64,000 bases of DNA from Mycobacterium sp. 852002-51163_SCH5372311 (GCF_001667115.1 NZ_LZIJ01000078.1:110689-174688), one strand, 5' to 3'. Positions 32,728 to 41,726 are shown, numbered from the stretch's first letter. Made by a program: numbers and translations. The notes: a model not told the origin generated them from the sequence alone.

Positions 32728-34539
32728 ATGACCGCTCTACCGGCCGACGCGCGCACCGTCGACGTGACAGCCCAGTTCGGACACGAGAACCTCGTTGCAC
32801 ACCTCCGGTCGCAATTCGACACCTACGGCGACACCCGCAGCTTCACCTACCTCCGCGAATTCGGCCGTGGACTCGTAGAGGAAGTGACGTCATTCCGCGA
32901 CCTGGACCGCGGTGCGCGTGAGGTCGCCGCCTGGCTTGCCGACATGCCACAAACCAACAGGCCGGTGGTGCTCCTGTTCGAGCCCGGGGTGGAATTCTGG
33001 CGAGCCTTCCTGGGCTGCCTCTATGCGGGGGTCATCGCTGTGCCTGCGCCGCTTCCCCACGATCAACGCAGCCTGAAGCGCGTCGCCGGAATCCTTCGCG
33101 ACGCCGACAGCCGCCTGCTGCTGACCAGTGCCAATCTGTTCGACCTGATCGCCAGGGGCATCGGCGGACTCGACCTCGAGCACCACGTCGAATGCATGGC
33201 CATGAACGAGGCGACGTTTTCCGATGGGGCCTCGTGGACGATGCCGTACCTCACCGCCGAGACCGTCGCGTTTCTGCAATACACCTCCGGATCGACGGGC
33301 GACCCCAAGGGCGTCGCGGTGACCCACGGCAACATCCTGCACAACGAATACGCGATCACCCAGTTCCTGGACTTCGACGACAACTCGAAACTGGTCGGCT
33401 GGATCCCGCACTTTCACGACATGGGCTTGATCAGCCAAATCATGTGCTTCTACGCCGGTATGGACCTGGTCATCATGTCGCCGCTCGCCTTCCTGAAACA
33501 GCCCATCCGACTGCTGCAAGCGATCAGCAGGTACCGCGCGACGGCTACCGCTGCCCCTAACTTTTCTTACGATCTGATCGCTCGCCGCGTATCGCCGGAG
33601 CAGCTGGACGGCCTCGACTTGTCCACCGTGCGGGTAGCTTTCAACGGCGCAGAGCCGATCCGTCGCCGCACTATCGAGGCGATCAACGAGTTGCTGGGGC
33701 CGGCCGGTTTTCGTCCGTCGGCCATGCGGCCGGGTTACGGACTCGCCGAGGTGACGCTGTTTGCGACGGCCACCCCGGAAACCGAGGCCTTCGTATGCCT
33801 CGACGCCGACGCCGCCGCGCTCGAGCGCAACGAATTCGCGCCGCCGGTGGAACGGGCCGTCAGCCTGGTCAGCTCCGGGATCCCCGGCCCCGGCATCGAC
33901 GTCCGCATCGTCGACCCGGAGACACGGCAGCCGTTGTCGGATGGCAGCGTCGGCGAGATCTGGCTGCGCGGCGACAGTGTCGCCAGCGGTTACTACAACC
34001 GTGCACCCGAAAGCGAGGACCGATTCGGCGGCCAGACGGCCGACGGTGAGGGTCCTTATCTGCGCACCGGCGACCTGGGATTGATCAAGGATCGGCACCT
34101 CTACGTGACCGGCCGCCGCAAAGACCTGCTGATCGTCAACGGCCGCAATCTGTACCCGCAGGACATCGAGGAGCTGGTGCAGGACGTGCACCCAGCCACC
34201 TATGCCGCGCGCGGTGTCGCGGTCGCCGTCGACGGACTCGAAAACGAGCGCCTGGTCGTCATCCAGACGGTCCGGACCGACCAGCTCGACGGAATGTCGC
34301 TGACTCAACTGGCCAGCGCGATCAAGGTGGGGGTGGCGCGCGCGTTCGAGATCCCCGCCCCGAGCGTGGTCCTGGTGGGCCGCAACGGAATTCATCTCAC
34401 CACGAGCGGGAAGGTGCAGCGCTCGTCCATGCGAACGGCCTTCCTGCATCGAGAACTCAGCGATGTCCTTCACGAAAGCATCGACCCCGCCGTCGCCACC
34501 GCGCGGATCGGCCAACTCGCACTCTTCGAAATCGCGTAA
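32728..34539 (+). CDS. Fatty acyl-AMP ligase (FAAL)
   Basis: A 603-residue ANL enzyme of the FAAL branch. The phosphate loop YTSGSTGDPKG is at residues 185-195, followed by the HxxxD-type IPHFHDMGLISQI. The FAAL-type region YRATATAAPNFSYDLIARRV with VRVAFNGAEPIRRRTIEAI, the hinge LRTGDLGLIKDRHLYVTGRR and NGRNLYPQDIEE are present. FAALs make acyl-AMP and pass the chain to an acyl carrier protein rather than CoA. The next gene is a free ACP, so this enzyme probably primes the polyketide synthase with a fatty acid. Start ATG 32728. Confidence 0.94.
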   Translation: MTALPADARTVDVTAQFGHENLVAHLRSQFDTYGDTRSFTYLREFGRGLVEEVTSFRDLDRGAREVAAWLADMPQTNRPVVLLFEPGVEFWRAFLGCLYAGVIAVPAPLPHDQRSLKRVAGILRDADSRLLLTSANLFDLIARGIGGLDLEHHVECMAMNEATFSDGASWTMPYLTAETVAFLQYTSGSTGDPKGVAVTHGNILHNEYAITQFLDFDDNSKLVGWIPHFHDMGLISQIMCFYAGMDLVIMSPLAFLKQPIRLLQAISRYRATATAAPNFSYDLIARRVSPEQLDGLDLSTVRVAFNGAEPIRRRTIEAINELLGPAGFRPSAMRPGYGLAEVTLFATATPETEAFVCLDADAAALERNEFAPPVERAVSLVSSGIPGPGIDVRIVDPETRQPLSDGSVGEIWLRGDSVASGYYNRAPESEDRFGGQTADGEGPYLRTGDLGLIKDRHLYVTGRRKDLLIVNGRNLYPQDIEELVQDVHPATYAARGVAVAVDGLENERLVVIQTVRTDQLDGMSLTQLASAIKVGVARAFEIPAPSVVLVGRNGIHLTTSGKVQRSSMRTAFLHRELSDVLHESIDPAVATARIGQLALFEIA

Positions 34540-34563
34540 TCAAAAGCAAACAAGGAGCTGTTA

Positions 34564-34836
34564 ATGCACACCTCGCCGACGACTCGTAATGTGCTCGCCT
34601 GGCTCACCTCTCGGCTCGCCGGCCACCTCGAGGTGCCGTCGCACACCATCGACCCGACCCTTCCGCTCGCCGAAATGGGGGTCGATTCGGTTCGCGCGCT
34701 GGGCCTCGTCGGGGACGTCGAGTCGCACTGGGACATCGACGTCGACCCCACGCTGGTGTTCGACTACCCGACGCTGGCGCATATCGCGGACTTCATCCGC
34801 GACGCCGTCGGACCCCGGGAACTGGTAACGCAATGA
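34564..34836 (+). CDS. Free-standing acyl carrier protein
   Basis: A 90-residue carrier protein. Ser42 in MGVDSVRALGL is the phosphopantetheine attachment site. The helix II and III motifs ESHWDIDVDPTLVFDYPT and LAHIADFIRD are typical of PKS-type carriers. It follows the FAAL by 24 bp with AAGGAG upstream, and its stop overlaps the polyketide synthase start by 4 bp (ATGA). It is the likely acceptor of the FAAL acyl group and donor to the ketosynthase. Confidence 0.94.
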   Translation: MHTSPTTRNVLAWLTSRLAGHLEVPSHTIDPTLPLAEMGVDSVRALGLVGDVESHWDIDVDPTLVFDYPTLAHIADFIRDAVGPRELVTQ

Positions 34837-37800
34837 GCTCAAGCGACATCGCGATCGTCGGGATCGACTGCCGCTTTCCCAAGGCGCCCGACACGGCGGC
34901 CCTGTGGGACCTGCTGATGAGCAGCGACGAGGGTATCGCCGAGGTGCCCGAGCACCGGTGGGACGTCGAGCAGTTCTACGACGAAACCGGTAAACCGGGC
35001 GCTGTCAACCACCGCACCGGCGGATTCATCAGCGACGCAGACGCTTTCGACCACGAGTTCTTCGGCATCACCCCCCGCGAAGCCCAGAGCATGGACCCCC
35101 AGCAACGGCTGCTCCTGCAGGCGGCGTGGCGCGCACTCGAGGACGCCACGCTCGACCCCAGATCGCAGGCCGGCTCCAACACCGGAGTCTTCGTCGGCGT
35201 GATGGCCAACGAATGGGCCCATCAGCACATGCGCGACTTTTCGCAGATCACCGCGCAAGCCGGCTCGGGCAACGGCTATTTCATGACAGCCAACAGGCTC
35301 TCGTATCAGCTCGACCTCAAGGGCCCCAGCCTCGCGGTCGACACCGCATGCTCGTCATCGCTGGTTGCCGTGCACGTCGCGGCGGCATCGCTGCGTGCCG
35401 GCGAATGTGACCAAGCCCTGGCCGCGGGTGTGAACATCATCATCAGCCCCGCGCTCAACGTGTTCTACACGCAGGCCGGCCTGTCCGCGCCCGACGGCCG
35501 GTGCAAGCCGTTCAGCGGCTCGGCGGACGGCATCGGCCGGGGTGAAGGCGTCGCCGTGGTCGTGCTGCGGCGGATGGACGATGCGCTGGCCGATGGCCTG
35601 CCCGTCTACGCGGTCATCAAAGGCAGCGCCGTCAACAACGACGGGCGCAGCAACGGCATCACCGCACCTAACCGGTGGGCTCAGGAGAAGGTTGTGGAAA
35701 CCGCGCACCGGGCCGCCGGCGTCGCACCCGAGCAGATCAATTTCCTCGAAGCACACGGCACCGGAACGCTGCTCGGCGACATGATCGAGGTGAAGGCGTT
35801 GGCCTCCGCCCACCGTCGACGGCAGGCCGAGCCCTGCGCGATCGGGTCGATCAAGGGCAACCTCGGTCACACCGAAGGTGCCGCGGGCGTCGCGGGCCTG
35901 ATCAAAGCGGTGCTGAGCCTGCACCACCGTGTCGTGCCACCTTCGCGTTTCGCCGATCAGGAGAACCCGCAATTACGGCTCGCTGCAAGCGGTTTGCGGT
36001 TGGTCACCGAACCGATGCCCCTTCCCTCGGACAACGTGCACGCGGGGGTGTCCAGTTTCGGTATCGGCGGCACCAACTGCCACGTCGTACTGGCAAGCGC
36101 TCCGGCGCGAGACGATGCGCACGTCGTATCGGGCGGCGGCGTACTGACGCTGTCGTCGAACAGCCGCGAAGGCCTGTACCTCAACGTCTCTCGTCTGGCT
36201 GACGACATCGCTTGCAGTTCAGCGCCTCTCGCCCAGTTGTGCTGGTCGAGCAACCGCATCAAGTCCTCCGGCAAGGCACGGCTGGCGATCTACGTCGACG
36301 ACCGCGACGACGCGGTGCGGCGGCTGCGCATGCTCGCCCATCCCGCGGGCAAACTCGAGGCCGTCTCGGGTACCGCGCAGGGCATTGCGGCGGGATGGCT
36401 GTTCAGCGGTCAGGGCACCCAGTATCCGGGGATGTCGCGTCGGCTGCATGACAGCAGCGATGCCTACCGCTCCACGCTCGCCACCGTCGAGGCCGCCGCG
36501 CTGCCATACGTCGGCCAGCCCATTCGGGACGTGCTGTTCGGCACGGACGATCGGATCAATCGCACCGAATTCGCTCAGCCGGCAATCTTTTCCGTGCAGT
36601 ATGCGCTTGCCGGCGCGCTGATCGAGCTGGGCGCCGAACCGGCCTGGGTGCTCGGACACAGCATCGGCGAATTCGCCGCCGCCGTGATCGCGGGCGTCCT
36701 CAGCCTCGACGATGCATGCCGGCTCGTTGTCGCGCGCGGCCGGCTGATGCAGCGATTGCCGCGCACCGGCAAGATGCTCGCCGTTCGTGCCGGCGTCGAC
36801 GACGTCGCGCACTTGGTCGAGGCGGATCCCGTGCTTGCCGTCGCGGCCGTGAACGGACCCAGCGAACTGGTCCTGTCCGGTGCCGCCGACTCGGTCGACC
36901 GGGCCACTGCCATCTTGCGCGAAAACGGCGTGTCCGTCCGCGAACTCAGCGTCTCGCACGCGTTTCACTCGCCGCTCATGGAACCGATGCTCGAAGAATT
37001 TCGGGGCGTGGCGAACACGTGTGCGTTCGCCCCGCCGAGCATCCCGGTGTTCTCCACCCTGCGTGGCCGTTTGCTCGGCGACGACGAACTGATGGACGCC
37101 GACTACTGGGTTGATCACGCCGCTGAGACGGTGCGGTTTGCGGACGCGACATCGGCTGCGCTGCAGGCCGAACCGACTCACCTCATCGAACTCGGCCCGA
37201 AGCGGAACCTGCTGCCGATGGTGACCCGGTCACACCCGGCGATCGGCTTGAAAGCGCTGGCTCCGCTTCCCGGTCCATACGCCACCGGCTCGGAGCTCAC
37301 CGAGGCCATCGCGGCACTGTATCGAGATGGACTGAACCCGACGTGGGACAAACTCTATCCGCCGCACGCTCATGTCCCGCAGCGGCTCAGCGGCTACCGG
37401 TTCACTACGACGAACCGCTCTTGGATCGCGCCGGTCCAGCCGGCCACGGTCGACTCGCAGCTGCCGACGGTCGCCGCGCTTCCGCTCACCGAGGAAGCAA
37501 CGATGGATAATGTCGTCGCGTTGTTCAGGGAGCAGGCCGCGGTCCTCGCTTCGCTGGCGCAGGCCGGCATGGGGACCGCGCAGCCGGCGCCTCCGTCCGT
37601 CGACGATCTCGGCTCAGTGGTCCGCGCCGAGGTGGCGCGGGTGAGCGGCTTCCCGGCCCACTTGCTGCGCGCGACCCAAACCATCATGGGTGAACTCGGT
37701 TTCGACTCGATCATGGTCGCTGACCTGTTCAGTGGGTTGGCCCGCAGGCCGCCCGGCGTCGTGATCGATCCAGGCTGGTTTGGGACGGCGACGACGGTCG

Positions 37801-39077
37801 GGGACGTCATCGCTCACGTGGGTGGCACGCCCACGGACAAAGTCTGCCCCGATTCGACTGCGCCGACGGTGACACCCGAGCACCGAATTGCCCAGTTTCC
37901 GGAGGTCGTCGCCTTCGCCGAACGACTCAAGCTCCCCGCAGAATTGGGCGTCGACAATCCTTACTTCGTGGTGAACGACGGGGTCACGCGGGACACGTCA
38001 ATCGTCAACGGCGAAGCGGTGCTGAACTTTTCGAGTTACAACTACCTCGGCATGTCCGGTCATCCGGGCGTGGCCACTGCGGTCTTGAATGCTGCCGTGC
38101 AGTACGGCAGCTCCTGCTCGGCTTCGCGGCTGCTCTCGGGCGAGAAGCCAGTGCACCTCGAGCTCGAGCGTGAGCTCGCCGACCTGATCGGTACCGAGGA
38201 CGCGATGGTCCTCAACAGCGGTCACGCAACCAACGTCACCGTGATCGGTCACCTGCTCGGCGAAGGCGACCTCGTCATCCACGACAGCCTCGCACACGAC
38301 AGTATTGTCCAGGGCTGCAAGCTTTCCGGCGCAACGCGGCGATCGTTCCCGCACAACGACCACGCCGCGTTGGACGACATACTCGTCAACATTCGCCATC
38401 AGTACCGCCGGGTCCTGGTCGTCATCGAGGGTGTGTACAGCCAGGACGGTGACCTTCCCGACCTGCCCGCCTTCATCGTCGTCAAGCAGAAGCACCAGGC
38501 GCTGCTGATGATCGACGAGGCCCACAGCATCGGTGTCCTGGGTCGCAGCGGCGGCGGCATCGGAGAGCACTTCGGGGTGAACCGCGACGACGTGGAACTG
38601 TGGGCCGGCACCGTATCCAAGGCGCTCGCAGGCTGCGGCGGATACGTGGCCGGAACCCGCGAGGTAATCCAATATCTGAAATACACGACGCCGGGGTTCA
38701 TCTTCAGCGCCGGTATGCCACCGCCAATTGCCGCGGCTTCGGTGGCGGCGATCCGGCTGATGCGGTCGCAGCCCGAACACCTGCGCCGGCTGCGTGAAAA
38801 CGCCGAGCTCTTCCTGAACCTGGCGCGAGAAGCCAATATCGACACCGGAGACAGCGCGGGCACACCGGTAATCCCGTGCATCGTCGGCAGCTCGGCCAAG
38901 GCGCTGCGACTGTCGGACGCCCTGATGCACCGCGGCATCAATGCCAACCCGATCCTGTATCCGGCTGTGCCAGAAGACAAAGCGCGGCTACGGTTCTTCG
39001 TCACCAGCTGCCACTCCGAGGAACAGATTCGGTTAGCGGTCAAGGTGCTGGCCGAGGAATTGTCCCTGCTGGGCTGA
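34833..39077 (+). CDS. Polyketide synthase fused to an alpha-oxoamine synthase (KS-AT-ACP-AOS)
   Basis: A 1414-residue megasynthase. The ketosynthase (~5-430) has Cys173 in VDTACSSSLVAVH, His308 in EAHGTGT and His346. The acyltransferase (~520-815) has Ser610 in GHSIGEF and an HAFH motif (to His712) that indicates malonyl-CoA. The carrier domain (~925-995) has Ser959 in GFDSIM. There is no KR, DH or ER domain. Residues ~1035-1412 are a PLP fold-type I oxoamine synthase, with Asp1228 and His1231 in IDEAHSIGVLG and Lys1263 in TVSKALAG. Members of that family condense an acyl thioester with an amino acid and lose CO2. One malonyl extension followed by off-loading on an amino acid is inferred. 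Confidence 0.93.
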   Translation: MSSSDIAIVGIDCRFPKAPDTAALWDLLMSSDEGIAEVPEHRWDVEQFYDETGKPGAVNHRTGGFISDADAFDHEFFGITPREAQSMDPQQRLLLQAAWRALEDATLDPRSQAGSNTGVFVGVMANEWAHQHMRDFSQITAQAGSGNGYFMTANRLSYQLDLKGPSLAVDTACSSSLVAVHVAAASLRAGECDQALAAGVNIIISPALNVFYTQAGLSAPDGRCKPFSGSADGIGRGEGVAVVVLRRMDDALADGLPVYAVIKGSAVNNDGRSNGITAPNRWAQEKVVETAHRAAGVAPEQINFLEAHGTGTLLGDMIEVKALASAHRRRQAEPCAIGSIKGNLGHTEGAAGVAGLIKAVLSLHHRVVPPSRFADQENPQLRLAASGLRLVTEPMPLPSDNVHAGVSSFGIGGTNCHVVLASAPARDDAHVVSGGGVLTLSSNSREGLYLNVSRLADDIACSSAPLAQLCWSSNRIKSSGKARLAIYVDDRDDAVRRLRMLAHPAGKLEAVSGTAQGIAAGWLFSGQGTQYPGMSRRLHDSSDAYRSTLATVEAAALPYVGQPIRDVLFGTDDRINRTEFAQPAIFSVQYALAGALIELGAEPAWVLGHSIGEFAAAVIAGVLSLDDACRLVVARGRLMQRLPRTGKMLAVRAGVDDVAHLVEADPVLAVAAVNGPSELVLSGAADSVDRATAILRENGVSVRELSVSHAFHSPLMEPMLEEFRGVANTCAFAPPSIPVFSTLRGRLLGDDELMDADYWVDHAAETVRFADATSAALQAEPTHLIELGPKRNLLPMVTRSHPAIGLKALAPLPGPYATGSELTEAIAALYRDGLNPTWDKLYPPHAHVPQRLSGYRFTTTNRSWIAPVQPATVDSQLPTVAALPLTEEATMDNVVALFREQAAVLASLAQAGMGTAQPAPPSVDDLGSVVRAEVARVSGFPAHLLRATQTIMGELGFDSIMVADLFSGLARRPPGVVIDPGWFGTATTVGDVIAHVGGTPTDKVCPDSTAPTVTPEHRIAQFPEVVAFAERLKLPAELGVDNPYFVVNDGVTRDTSIVNGEAVLNFSSYNYLGMSGHPGVATAVLNAAVQYGSSCSASRLLSGEKPVHLELERELADLIGTEDAMVLNSGHATNVTVIGHLLGEGDLVIHDSLAHDSIVQGCKLSGATRRSFPHNDHAALDDILVNIRHQYRRVLVVIEGVYSQDGDLPDLPAFIVVKQKHQALLMIDEAHSIGVLGRSGGGIGEHFGVNRDDVELWAGTVSKALAGCGGYVAGTREVIQYLKYTTPGFIFSAGMPPPIAAASVAAIRLMRSQPEHLRRLRENAELFLNLAREANIDTGDSAGTPVIPCIVGSSAKALRLSDALMHRGINANPILYPAVPEDKARLRFFVTSCHSEEQIRLAVKVLAEELSLLG

Positions 39078-39090
39078 TTGCTGCGGACGC

Positions 39091-39123
39091 GAATCTTTTG
39101 AGAATCCACCAAGGATCCGCCAA
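39091..39123 (+). promoter_or_regulatory. Three 11-bp phased direct repeats upstream of the thioesterase
   Basis: gaatcttttga, gaatccaccaa and ggatccgccaa are consecutive 11-mers ending 55 bp before the thioesterase ATG. They match the set at 32640-32672 in phase and sequence, and both are followed by a tgcg--atggt--a-ta stretch. This suggests that the thioesterase has its own co-regulated promoter even though it lies only 101 bp after the synthase. Confidence 0.6.
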
Positions 39124-39178
39124 GCACCTTGCGCGATGGTGACTACAAAAGCCACTGATCGGAAGGGCGACTGACACC

Positions 39179-39859
39179 ATGCGGCTGTTCTGCTTCCACC
39201 ATGCCGGGGGCGGCGGGTTGGCGTTCAAATCCTGGAACAGGGCGCTACAGCCGGCCTTTGAGGTGATTCCTGTCGAAATCGCCGACCGCGAGCGGTTCAG
39301 CACGCTGCGCCACCTTGTCGACGAGGTGAACAATCAGTTGCAGTCCCGCCTCGATGCCCCGCATATGTTCTTCGGTCACAGTTTCGGCGCCCTGCTGGCA
39401 TACCGGTTGGCATGTACGCGTGCGGCGCAGGGTGCTCCGCTGCCGCGGGCGATGTTCCTGTCTGCCTATGCCCCACCGCATCTCCCGCCGCCACTGCATG
39501 CTGTGGATATGCTCGACGACCAGCAGCTCGCCACCTTCCTTTCGCATATCGGCGGGCTGCCTTCGGAACTGATGCGCTGGCCCACACTGCATGAGCGTGC
39601 CTTGACGATCGCGCGGCACGACTTGCGGCTCTGCATGACCGACGAGGAAGCCGACAGCGCGGAGCTACCCTGCCCCATCCATGTCTTCGGTGGCAGTGAG
39701 GACCCGATCGTCAGCGAGTCCGATTTGCACGAATGGCGCTCGCGGACAACGGCGGACTTCTCGGTGCAGATCCTTCGCGGTGGGCACTTTTATCTTCGTG
39801 ACCGGCAGCCGCTGTTCGAAACGCTGCGGCCGCTGATGTCGACGATTGCCGCGGCGTAG
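39179..39859 (+). CDS. Type II thioesterase
   Basis: A 226-residue alpha/beta hydrolase of the editing thioesterase (GrsT/TesA) family. It has the oxyanion segment FCFHHAGGGGLAF, nucleophile Ser68 in FFGHSFGALLAYRLA, Asp in HVFGGSEDPIVSES and His in LRGGHFYLRDRQ. Such enzymes hydrolyse stalled acyl groups from carrier proteins in PKS and NRPS systems. Its position as the last cluster gene, with no thioesterase domain in the synthase, fits proofreading or help with release. Start ATG 39179. Confidence 0.92.
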   Translation: MRLFCFHHAGGGGLAFKSWNRALQPAFEVIPVEIADRERFSTLRHLVDEVNNQLQSRLDAPHMFFGHSFGALLAYRLACTRAAQGAPLPRAMFLSAYAPPHLPPPLHAVDMLDDQQLATFLSHIGGLPSELMRWPTLHERALTIARHDLRLCMTDEEADSAELPCPIHVFGGSEDPIVSESDLHEWRSRTTADFSVQILRGGHFYLRDRQPLFETLRPLMSTIAAA

Positions 39860-39873
39860 GAGATCTGGCACGG

Positions 39874-39975
39874 CTTTCGGTGTGAATCCACGGCTTTCGG
39901 TGTGAGTGTAGGGCGGGAATCGGCGCGAAATTGCGCCCAGGCTGCACACGCGAAGCCCACTATTCACACCGAAAG
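39874..39975. repeat. Compound hairpin with 14-bp perfect arms
   Basis: ctttcggtgtgaat (39874-39887) pairs perfectly with attcacaccgaaag (39962-39975). A second direct copy, cacggctttcggtgtga, precedes the inner part, and the loop itself can fold (ggcgcgaaattgcgcc). It lies just after the thioesterase stop and could terminate the cluster. The complexity suggests a dispersed palindromic element. Confidence 0.75.
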
Positions 39976-39991
39976 TTGACCCCCGTCGACG

Positions 39992-40492
39992 TCATCGAGA
40001 GCCCGAAGGAAACGCCGCCACCGGCATTTCGACGGTTCCACGGCAGGGACCGCTGCCGATGTCGGTGTGCCAGGTACCACGCAATGTGCCGTCCGGCGCA
40101 GGCGAGTAGTACGCCCACGACGTCGCAGGTGCCCACACCTTTGGAATGCCCTCTCCCATATAGCAATCCCACTGGAAGTCGAAGCGCTCAACCCATTTGG
40201 CCCCGTCCCAGGTGTAGTGGGATGGCTGGGGCAGCGTCGGATTCTTGGGAGCGGGACCGCCGGTGGCAGTGGCGACGCACTTGCTTGCCGAACATGCCGT
40301 CGCGAAGACGTAGTCGGCGCTGAAGGTGGGCTCGGCCTGACGAGCGGCCATGCTGGTGCCGGACTTGTCGACGGCGTACCGCACCAGTGAGTACTTTCCA
40401 TTCCACGCCGGCGTCGCCGCGTGTGCCGGAACAGTCGACGCACCGAATAGCGCCACCGCAACGGCGGTTAGCACGGCAAACGTCGGACGCAC
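39992..40492 (-). CDS. Secreted protein of unknown function
   Basis: About 166 residues from GTG 40492. The N-terminus is a signal peptide (FAVLTAVAVALFGASTVPA with cleavage after AHA). The mature part begins ATPAWNGKYSLVRYAVDKSG and contains four cysteines (in ATACSASKCVA, QWDCYMG and GPCRG) and several Trp/Tyr, which suggests a disulfide-stabilised beta-rich domain. TTG 40525, 11 codons upstream, is an alternative start and adds more basic residues to the signal. Neither start has a good ribosome site. Similar exported proteins occur in mycobacteria, but I cannot name a function. Confidence 0.78.
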   Translation of the reverse strand: MRPTFAVLTAVAVALFGASTVPAHAATPAWNGKYSLVRYAVDKSGTSMAARQAEPTFSADYVFATACSASKCVATATGGPAPKNPTLPQPSHYTWDGAKWVERFDFQWDCYMGEGIPKVWAPATSWAYYSPAPDGTLRGTWHTDIGSGPCRGTVEMPVAAFPSGSR

Positions 40493-40552
40493 CGTGACAA
40501 TGTTGTCGGATCGATGACGCGGCAAGGTATCGCCGCGGACACGATCCCGCGA

Positions 40553-41083
40553 TCAGTCCAAATCGAAGCGTGTGGCGCCGAACGGTTCCGACGTGCCGAG
40601 GGCGTATACCGTGGACGGCTGCACTCGGTAGCAATACCAGGGCGGAGGACCGGCCGACGGGGCACTGTACTGCGCCGTGAATGCCTCGCCGTCGACCTCG
40701 GCAGGCCAGCCGTCAGCCGCGAAAGCCGCCGCCACCGTTCGCAATTCGTCCGCATCGTTTACCCGAGCGGCGGCGCCTTCGACGACGAGGTCGAACGGCT
40801 CGGTGGCGACGCTGATTACGCATCTCGGATCGCGCGCCAGATTACGCGACTTGCGGGTGGCCGGGCCGGAGGTGAAGTACCAATTGCCCCTGGACCGAAT
40901 CACCCCTACCGCCATCACATGCGGGCTGCCATCGGGATTGATGGTCGTGAGCCAGGTCGTGTGACGCTGCGGGCCGCCGGTTCCCGGTGCCTGCGGCAAC
41001 TGGCTATCCAGCACGGCATAGACGCGGGACCACTCGATTAACGGTGCTCCATATCCGTCGAGGTTGCGCTGCGTGATCGTCAT
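40553..41083 (-). CDS. Pyridoxamine 5'-phosphate oxidase-like FMN/F420 protein
   Basis: A 176-residue split-beta-barrel flavin-binding protein. HTTWLTTINPDGSPHVMAVG, NWYFTSGPATRKSRNLARDP and RCVISVATEPFDLVVEGAAA match the PNPOx-like / F420-dependent FDOR families that are expanded in mycobacteria. The cofactor (FMN, F420 or heme) cannot be decided from these motifs. It is 28 bp from the upstream edge of the secreted-protein frame and may share a transcript with it. Confidence 0.85.
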   Translation of the reverse strand: MTITQRNLDGYGAPLIEWSRVYAVLDSQLPQAPGTGGPQRHTTWLTTINPDGSPHVMAVGVIRSRGNWYFTSGPATRKSRNLARDPRCVISVATEPFDLVVEGAAARVNDADELRTVAAAFAADGWPAEVDGEAFTAQYSAPSAGPPPWYCYRVQPSTVYALGTSEPFGATRFDLD

Positions 41084-41113
41084 ATCGATATCGACTGTGG
41101 CCGGCCGCAGAAC

Positions 41114-41650
41114 TCATCGCGTCCGCAACAGGAACAGACCGTAGGCGGCGATCGACTGAGCATCAACGATGACTCCACCGCGAATCATCTGCTCGACGTC
41201 CGCGCGGGAAAACCAGGCGCTGTGCATGTCCTGCTCCTCATGCTCGCGATCCACCTGACCTTCCGATATTCCGGTGGCCAAGAACACCCATCCGCGCTGA
41301 CTACTCATCCCCGGCACCGCATCGAGCCGGCCCAGGACTTCGAGCGACGCCGCACGCAAACCCGTCTCCTCGCGCAGCTCACGCGCCGCGAGGGCAGACG
41401 GTTCGAGTTCGGCGAGGTCGGGAGCGGTGCCCTGCGGAAACTCCCAATGTCGCGCCCCGACGGGATAACGGTATTGCTCCACCAACCGGAAACGGCCTCC
41501 GTCGTAGGGCACCACCAGCGCATACGCCGGCTTGTCGACCACCGCGTAAATGCCGGCGCTGCCGTCTGGTCGGCGGATGTCGTCCTCGCGGAGCACCATC
41601 CAGGAATTCCGGTAGATCTCACGGGACGCGACGGATTCTATGAAAGGCAC
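41114..41650 (-). CDS. Nudix hydrolase, ADP-ribose pyrophosphatase type
   Basis: A 178-residue hydrolase from GTG 41650 (VPFIESVASREIYRNSW). The Nudix core RELREETGL is intact, with the upstream Glu spaced one residue off the strict consensus. The GxxHWEFPQGT motif and SSQRGWVFLATG loop resemble ADP-ribose and nucleoside-diphosphate sugar pyrophosphatases. The frame continues upstream without protein character. The start is divergent from the VOC gene, with 76 bp between. Confidence 0.88.
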   Translation of the reverse strand: MPFIESVASREIYRNSWMVLREDDIRRPDGSAGIYAVVDKPAYALVVPYDGGRFRLVEQYRYPVGARHWEFPQGTAPDLAELEPSALAARELREETGLRAASLEVLGRLDAVPGMSSQRGWVFLATGISEGQVDREHEEQDMHSAWFSRADVEQMIRGGVIVDAQSIAAYGLFLLRTR

Positions 41651-41726
41651 GCTGTCAGTATCGACTCGCCACGCTGAGTGCAATCGTCCGCGTCGGTGAA
41701 AGTCCGTGCTGATGAAAGGAGTGACG

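Noticed and set aside
32890..34515. 541-codon minus-strand frame inside the acyl-AMP ligase
   Set aside because: Antisense shadow; the plus-strand frame has all ligase motifs.
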